A stretch of DNA of 8,076 nt from Oscillospiraceae bacterium (lineage in GTDB: Bacteria > Bacillota > Clostridia > Oscillospirales > Ruminococcaceae), in assembly GCA_900768705.1 (NCBI GenBank), contig CAAGEB010000067.1:1-8076 (forward strand). Reading direction: 5' to 3'. This document shows positions 5,242 through 8,076 of this stretch, piece by piece. The translations under genes and the position numbers were made by a program. Numbering within the stretch: position 1 is the stretch's first letter; each line of letters starts with the position of its first letter. The notes beneath the pieces are model-generated. The model was not told the origin of the DNA. It searched no databases and saw only the letters and a list, made by a program, of their open reading frames with translations.

Positions 5242-6720
5242 TCATCTGCGCTTGCGGGTCAATGCCGCAGTTAATACGCCTCCCGCAAGGAGCGGCGCTG
5301 CAACGCAGGTAAATCCGGTGTCGGGATTGTCCTTGCTTTCGGAGGAACCGTCTGTCGAACCAGCCGCACTGTCATAAGCGCCGTCCCCGGGGGCAACGTA
5401 TGTCGCGAGGTAGTTTACCCCGTCCTTAGTAATAATGAACAACTCGCTGCCCATGGAATTAGCATATTCGCAGTCGATATCCTCGGAAACACGGTTCATC
5501 TGCTTGTCAATAAGATAAAAACTGCCGTCCTGATATACCGGAGTATATTCAGAATCCAAGAAGCTCGTAGCGTCATCAAAGGTCGCTATCTCCTCGCCTT
5601 TTTTGCTGACATAACCCCAGATACCGTCCCTCGCAAAGAGCAGCGGCTCGGTGTTGTCGGCAAATTCGCCCATAGTATAGCAGTAGCTGTTCATCAGCTG
5701 CAAAAAGGTGTAAACGCTGTTATTGAGGGGGGTGAAAGAGCCGTCTTCGCCTATCTCGCAGAGAACATAGCACAGGTCGTTTTCATCTTCGCCGATATAT
5801 TCCAGTGCCGCGCTGTCCCCGAAAGTCGAGTACACCCTGTTGAGCGCATAGCCGGGAACCTCGGGAACGACTGTTGAAGCGTCAACGATTATCGGCCGTC
5901 CGCTCATGTCAATATACAGACTCGTTACTGTTCCGTCAGTCAGGGTGAAATTCTCATTTTGGATGTAGTCGCAGTCATTACGCCAGTCCATCGATACAGC
6001 ATTTTCCACCTCTGCAAGCTTTGTCGCCGTGCCGTTCTCGTCCACCCCGTATACCCCGTAGGTGTAAACCCAACCGTCGTCTGTCTGCTCGGATTTTTCG
6101 GAGATAGTGCACAGGAAAATGAAATCGCCGTTATAGCATTCCATTATCCATGCTAATGCGTTGTTTTCATCAGGCACGCCGCTTGCCTTGCCGCCGGCAG
6201 TGCTGCCGTCCGGTTTTTCTATCGAATAGTAAATAGTGTTGTTCTCTCTTGAAACATATATACAGTATCCCTGAGCGTTCGCAAAGTACCAGCCGTCATT
6301 TTCCTTTAGGGTAACAAACATTGTTCCGTCTTCGCTAAGCTCTGCCAGATATGACATATTCGTACCGGGGTCATAAACCAATGCCTTGTCGCCGTGCCAA
6401 AAACCGCCCGAAGTCACCACTGCCTCGTTACCCAAGTCGGACACTACCTTATTATAGGTAAACTCGCCGGTCTGACGCCAGTTGTCAATGTCTTCATCGC
6501 TGATGTAAACTAACGCAGTTTCCTCTCCGTCAGCCCCTGTCACGCAGCTGAAATATCCTCCGCCGGAGATAACGAGGTCTGCCGCGCCCTCAACGCTTTC
6601 AAACGGCACAGAAATAACGCGCATAAGTCCGTCCTCGGCATAGCCTGCGCAGGAGAAAGCCGTCGCTGCGGATAACGCTGTTGCAGCAGCTGTTACGCTG
6701 CTTATAAGTTTCTTGTTCAT
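5242..6720 (-). CDS. Secreted cell-wall-anchored protein with a WG-type repeat and NPDTG sortase signal
   Basis: The product has 492 residues. ATG at 6720 is the start because AGGAGG lies 6 nt upstream; an in-frame GTG at 6741 precedes that ribosome site. Residues 1-28 are a signal peptide (MNKKLISSVTAAATALSAAT, with a cut after GYA). A Ser/Gly/Asp linker at 445-463 leads to NPDTG (465-469), a hydrophobic stretch and TRKRR, a sortase sorting signal with Asn-Pro in place of Leu-Pro. The middle is acidic, beta-rich and repetitive, with one clear WG-repeat unit (GIWGYVSKKGEEI, 366-378) and similar GYFSCVTGADGEE-type turns suggesting a propeller-like fold. Several Cys are present. It is transcribed away from the Nif11-peptide genes but shares their TTATCCC-N15-CGTATA upstream element, so both are likely switched on together. 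Function is unknown; a surface receptor, processing or self-protection role for the peptides is speculative. Confidence 0.82.
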   Translation of the reverse strand: MNKKLISSVTAAATALSAATAFSCAGYAEDGLMRVISVPFESVEGAADLVISGGGYFSCVTGADGEETALVYISDEDIDNWRQTGEFTYNKVVSDLGNEAVVTSGGFWHGDKALVYDPGTNMSYLAELSEDGTMFVTLKENDGWYFANAQGYCIYVSRENNTIYYSIEKPDGSTAGGKASGVPDENNALAWIMECYNGDFIFLCTISEKSEQTDDGWVYTYGVYGVDENGTATKLAEVENAVSMDWRNDCDYIQNENFTLTDGTVTSLYIDMSGRPIIVDASTVVPEVPGYALNRVYSTFGDSAALEYIGEDENDLCYVLCEIGEDGSFTPLNNSVYTFLQLMNSYCYTMGEFADNTEPLLFARDGIWGYVSKKGEEIATFDDATSFLDSEYTPVYQDGSFYLIDKQMNRVSEDIDCEYANSMGSELFIITKDGVNYLATYVAPGDGAYDSAAGSTDGSSESKDNPDTGFTCVAAPLLAGGVLTAALTRKRR

Positions 6721-6726
6721 TTTTGT

Positions 6727-6732
6727 CCTCCT
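6727..6732 (-). promoter_or_regulatory. Ribosome binding site deciding the surface-protein start
   Basis: AGGAGG on the minus strand lies 6 nt before the ATG at 6720. It is inside the alternative GTG-initiated extension from 6741, which makes that longer start very unlikely. Confidence 0.85.
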
Positions 6733-6787
6733 GATTATCACTGATAGGGGTTCTTCCGAAGCCTGTTCGGACTGCCCTCTTCTTCTT

Positions 6788-6815
6788 TATACGATGAAAA
6801 TTAGCGGAGGGATAA
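6788..6815 (-). promoter_or_regulatory. TTATCCC-N15-CGTATA promoter-like element, copy 1 (surface-protein gene)
   Basis: On the minus strand TTATCCC (6815-6809) is followed after 15 nt by CGTATA (6793-6788), then AAGAAGAGGGCA. The phasing equals that of the four plus-strand copies, and TTTCATCGTATAAA is shared with the copy at 7027. The CGTATA is 68 nt before the start codon. The layout, a C-rich -35-like and a CGTATA -10-like box, resembles extracytoplasmic-function sigma promoters. Confidence 0.7.
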
Positions 6816-6862
6816 TTATTTTTGAAAAAATTTTCGGCATTTTTTATTTTCTGTATTCACGC

Positions 6863-6892
6863 TTGACAAGAATAACCGCTGTGCAATATAAT
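6863..6892 (+). promoter_or_regulatory. Sigma-A promoter pointing toward the peptide genes
   Basis: TTGACA (6863-6868), an 18-nt spacer, and TATAAT (6887-6892); a second TATAAT at 6896-6901 follows. It is near consensus and would start transcription about 200 nt before the first Nif11 peptide gene. It is distinct from the TTATCCC-type elements, so the first gene may have both housekeeping and induced transcription. Confidence 0.65.
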
Positions 6893-6911
6893 ACATATAA
6901 TACAAACCTGC

Positions 6912-6927
6912 TTGCGGAGCTTCGCAA
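6912..6927. promoter_or_regulatory. Palindrome just downstream of the sigma-A promoter, possible operator
   Basis: TTGCGGAGCTTCGCAA is a 16-bp near-palindrome (TTGCG/CGCAA arms) about 12-20 nt past the predicted start at ~6900. The location suits a repressor site or the start of a 5' hairpin. No regulator gene is in view. Confidence 0.4.
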
Positions 6928-6966
6928 CGTATCTTTCTTCAAAAAAACATCTTTTTTTCACAAGTA

Positions 6967-6994
6967 TTATCCCTCCCGGAAAATCATTCGTATA
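6967..6994 (+). promoter_or_regulatory. TTATCCC-N15-CGTATA promoter-like element, copy 2
   Basis: TTATCCC at 6967-6973 and CGTATA at 6989-6994, followed by AAAGAACAGAAAGGCAAAAA. It is the upstream member of a 60-bp tandem pair ahead of the first Nif11 peptide gene. Its spacer differs (CCCGGAAAATCATT), so the two boxes and their spacing are what is conserved. Confidence 0.7.
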
Positions 6995-7026
6995 AAAGAA
7001 CAGAAAGGCAAAAAATCCGAAAAAAA

Positions 7027-7054
7027 TTATCCCTTTCGGTTTTTTCATCGTATA
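7027..7054 (+). promoter_or_regulatory. TTATCCC-N15-CGTATA promoter-like element, copy 3
   Basis: TTATCCC at 7027-7033 and CGTATA at 7049-7054; the start codon of the first peptide gene lies 43 nt after the second box. This is the copy nearest that gene. Confidence 0.7.
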
Positions 7055-7097
7055 AAAGAACAGAAAGGCAAAAATCAATCAACAGGAGGAAATTACT

Positions 7098-7466
7098 ATG
7101 GAAAACGAAAACATCAGGCAACTGCTTGAAAAGCTCCAAGCCGCAAAGTCCGCAGAGGAGCTTATTGAGCTTGCAAAGGCAGAAGGCGTTGAGATACCCG
7201 CAGATAAGGCACAGGAGCTTTGGTCACAGCTTAATGATATCGGCGAGTTATCCGATGATGAGGCAGAAGCAGTGGCGGGCGGCTTAATAATTATGCACAT
7301 GGAAATACCTGAAGAAGCGCGCGAAAGAATAGACCCACTTGATAATGAGAAGCGCAAAGAGAGGCTCGAAAATTTACGCCGTGCCTTTGGACAAAGTGAA
7401 CCCGAATCGATACCCTGTTCGGAAGAAATGCTTAAGCAAATAAAGAGTAAAAAATGGGGGTATTGA
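7098..7466 (+). CDS. Nif11-leader peptide with a long charged segment after the GG cleavage site
   Basis: The first ~62 of 122 residues are a Nif11-type RiPP leader: IRQLLEKLQAAKSAEELIEL, the KAEGVEIPADKAQEL helices, then LSDDEAEAVAGG. GG at 61-62 is the double-glycine site that C39-peptidase ABC transporters cleave. AGGAGG at 7084-7089, 8 nt upstream, fixes the start. The part after GG is 60 residues, very rich in Glu, Arg and Lys and probably helical, with a single Cys. It ends KSKKWGY. This is unlike a normal short RiPP core, so the segment may be a small protein exported by way of the leader, or a core fused to extra sequence. No modifying enzyme is in the window. Leader similarity to the next two genes is close even in DNA, showing duplication. 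Confidence 0.82.
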   Translation: MENENIRQLLEKLQAAKSAEELIELAKAEGVEIPADKAQELWSQLNDIGELSDDEAEAVAGGLIIMHMEIPEEARERIDPLDNEKRKERLENLRRAFGQSEPESIPCSEEMLKQIKSKKWGY

Positions 7467-7520
7467 TATTAGAGAGCGTGGAAGCTCCATTGCGAGACGC
7501 TGGAAGACGTTTTACTATTA

Positions 7521-7655
7521 TCAATATACAGGTTTTATAAAAATTCTCACGAATTTTTTATCCCTTTCGGATTTTTCATCGTATAAAAGAACAGAAAGGC
7601 AAAAATCACCCAAGGTGAGCCTATAATCAAAATAAATCGACAGGAGGAAATTACT
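7521..7655 (+). repeat. Intergenic repeat unit A between peptide genes 1 and 2
   Basis: This block matches 7895-8017 nearly throughout: TCAATATACAGG, TTTATAAAAA, TCTCACGAATT, the TTATCCC/CGTATA element, AGGTGAGCCTA, and ACAGGAGGAAATTACTATGG at the next start. It carries promoter, leader and ribosome site, so gene plus upstream region is the duplicated unit. A small hairpin TCACC-caa-GGTGA lies at 7606-7618. Confidence 0.8.
7558..7585 (+). promoter_or_regulatory. TTATCCC-N15-CGTATA promoter-like element, copy 4
   Basis: TTATCCC at 7558-7564 and CGTATA at 7580-7585, ahead of the second peptide gene by 70 nt. The flank AAAGAACAGAAAGGCAAAAA is identical to copies 2 and 3. Confidence 0.7.
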
Positions 7656-7892
7656 ATGGAAAACAACAACAACATCAACATCAAGGAACTGCTTGAAAAG
7701 CTCCAGACCGCAAAGTCTGTTGAGGAGCTTGTCGAAACAGCAAAAGCAAACGGCGCTGAGATCGCCCCCGACAAGGCAGAGGAGCTTTTCGCAAAGCTGA
7801 ACGCAGAGGGCGAGATCTCCGAGGAGGAGCTTGAAGCGATAGCGGGAGGATTTACAAGATCTGTATTTATGCCCGTACATTTTTTTGCCTGA
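7656..7892 (+). CDS. Nif11-leader RiPP precursor with a 13-residue core
   Basis: A 78-residue precursor. Residues 1-65 form the Nif11-type leader (IKELLEKLQTAKSVEELVET, AKANGAEIAPDKAEELFAKL, then EGEISEEELEAIAGG). The predicted core is FTRSVFMPVHFFA. It has no Cys, so thioether or disulfide rings are not possible. The only Ser and Thr are at core positions 2 and 4, and four Phe dominate. Modification by a radical-SAM or other enzyme, or release of an unmodified hydrophobic peptide, would fit better than lanthipeptide formation; this is inference. The start at 7656 has AGGAGG 8 nt upstream in a context identical to the other two genes. It has its own promoter-like element and no overlap with its neighbours. 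Confidence 0.85.
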   Translation: MENNNNINIKELLEKLQTAKSVEELVETAKANGAEIAPDKAEELFAKLNAEGEISEEELEAIAGGFTRSVFMPVHFFA

Positions 7893-7894
7893 TT

Positions 7895-8017
7895 TCAATA
7901 TACAGGCTTTATAAAAAATCTCACGAATTATTATCCCTTTCGGAAAACTCTTCGTATAAAAGAACAGACAGGCAAAAATCACAAGGTGAGCCTACAAATC
8001 AACAGGAGGAAATTACT
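7895..8017 (+). repeat. Intergenic repeat unit B between peptide genes 2 and 3
   Basis: Second copy of the promoter-leader-ribosome-site block, slightly shorter than unit A. The small hairpin is kept as TCAC-aag-GTGA (7979-7989) although its stem lost one pair. That preserved pairing suggests the hairpin in the 5' leader matters. Confidence 0.8.
7931..7958 (+). promoter_or_regulatory. TTATCCC-N15-CGTATA promoter-like element, copy 5
   Basis: TTATCCC at 7931-7937 and CGTATA at 7953-7958, ahead of the third peptide gene by 59 nt. The inter-box sequence differs from copy 4 (GGAAAACTCTT against GGATTTTTCAT) at unchanged length. Confidence 0.7.
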
Positions 8018-8076
8018 ATGGAAAACAACAACATCAATATCAAGGAGCTGCTTGAAAAGCTTCAGACCGCAAAGTC
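8018..8076 (+). CDS. Third Nif11-leader peptide gene, cut by the window edge
   Basis: It starts at ATG 8018 with the same AGGAGG-to-ATG sequence as the previous two genes. It encodes MENNNINIKELLEKLQTAK before the window ends, almost identical to the start of the gene at 7656. Its core is not visible. Its presence shows the array continues to the right. Confidence 0.85.
   Translation, partial: MENNNINIKELLEKLQTAK

Larger units (their letters stand above)
6967..7086 (+). repeat. 60-bp tandem duplication carrying two promoter-like elements
   Basis: 6967-7026 and 7027-7086 align with a period of exactly 60 nt: TTATCCC, CGTATAAAAGAACAG and AAAGGCAAAAA recur in register. Similarity is highest from CGTATA onward. 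The result is two initiation-like sites for a single gene. Confidence 0.7.

Noticed and set aside
6713..7129. 138-codon plus-strand open frame across the regulatory region
   Set aside because: It covers repeated promoter-like elements and the ribosome site of the first peptide gene; low-complexity translation and no ribosome site of its own.
7475..7520. Terminator after the first peptide gene (AGCGT...ACGCT, then TTTTACTATTATC)
   Set aside because: Only five outer pairs, a large asymmetric loop, and an interrupted T run; not convincing.
6967..7937. TTATCCC boxes as DnaA boxes
   Set aside because: The DnaA consensus TTATNCACA is not met (CCCTT or CCCTC follows), and the fixed pairing with CGTATA is better explained by promoters.
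6967..7980. Repeats as a CRISPR array
   Set aside because: Spacing is set by genes, there are no uniform 30-40-bp spacers, and no cas genes are present.

Overview
The window looks like accessory DNA from a gut or rumen Clostridia of the Ruminococcus / Oscillospiraceae type. This is inferred from gene families: an FN3 plus BspA-like leucine-rich-repeat surface protein, an NPDTG-type sortase signal, strong AGGAGG ribosome sites, Nif11-leader peptides, and pieces of clostridial integrative elements. I did no database search.

Left part (1-4150): the remains of a mobilizable or conjugative element. It holds the tail of a Cro/CI-type regulator (3-83), 46-bp tandem repeats (101-215), an oriT resembling that of plasmid pMV158 (376-426), a MobV-type relaxase whose 3' part is lost (525-1220), and the C-terminal third of an ICE-borne SNF2-family helicase (3061-4086) with its terminator. 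Between the two broken genes, on the opposite strand, lies an intact secreted FN3/LRR protein gene (1327-2856) with its own ribosome site and terminator.

Middle (4150-5240): a consensus sigma-A promoter, a ~250-nt sequence rich in inverted repeats that could fold as an RNA with pseudoknots, and an AT-rich GNAT acetyltransferase gene (4439-4867). A 12-bp inverted repeat brackets this unit. Then come a 72-bp near-perfect palindrome and a 36-aa remnant of a SLOG/DUF1273-like protein on the minus strand.

Right part (5242-8076): a divergent locus. The minus strand encodes a secreted, sortase-anchored protein (5242-6720). The plus strand encodes a tandem series of peptides with a Nif11-type leader ending in a GG cleavage motif (7098, 7656, and 8018 running off the edge). 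The leaders are nearly identical and the segments after GG are unrelated. This is the pattern of RiPP precursors, but no modifying enzyme or transporter is in view.

The strongest unexplained signal is a shared upstream element, TTATCCC-N15-CGTATA, with identical 22-nt phasing in all five copies: two in tandem before the first peptide gene, one before each later peptide gene, and one on the minus strand before the surface-protein gene. It resembles an alternative (ECF-type) sigma promoter. It would place the surface protein and each precursor peptide, transcribed separately, in one regulon.
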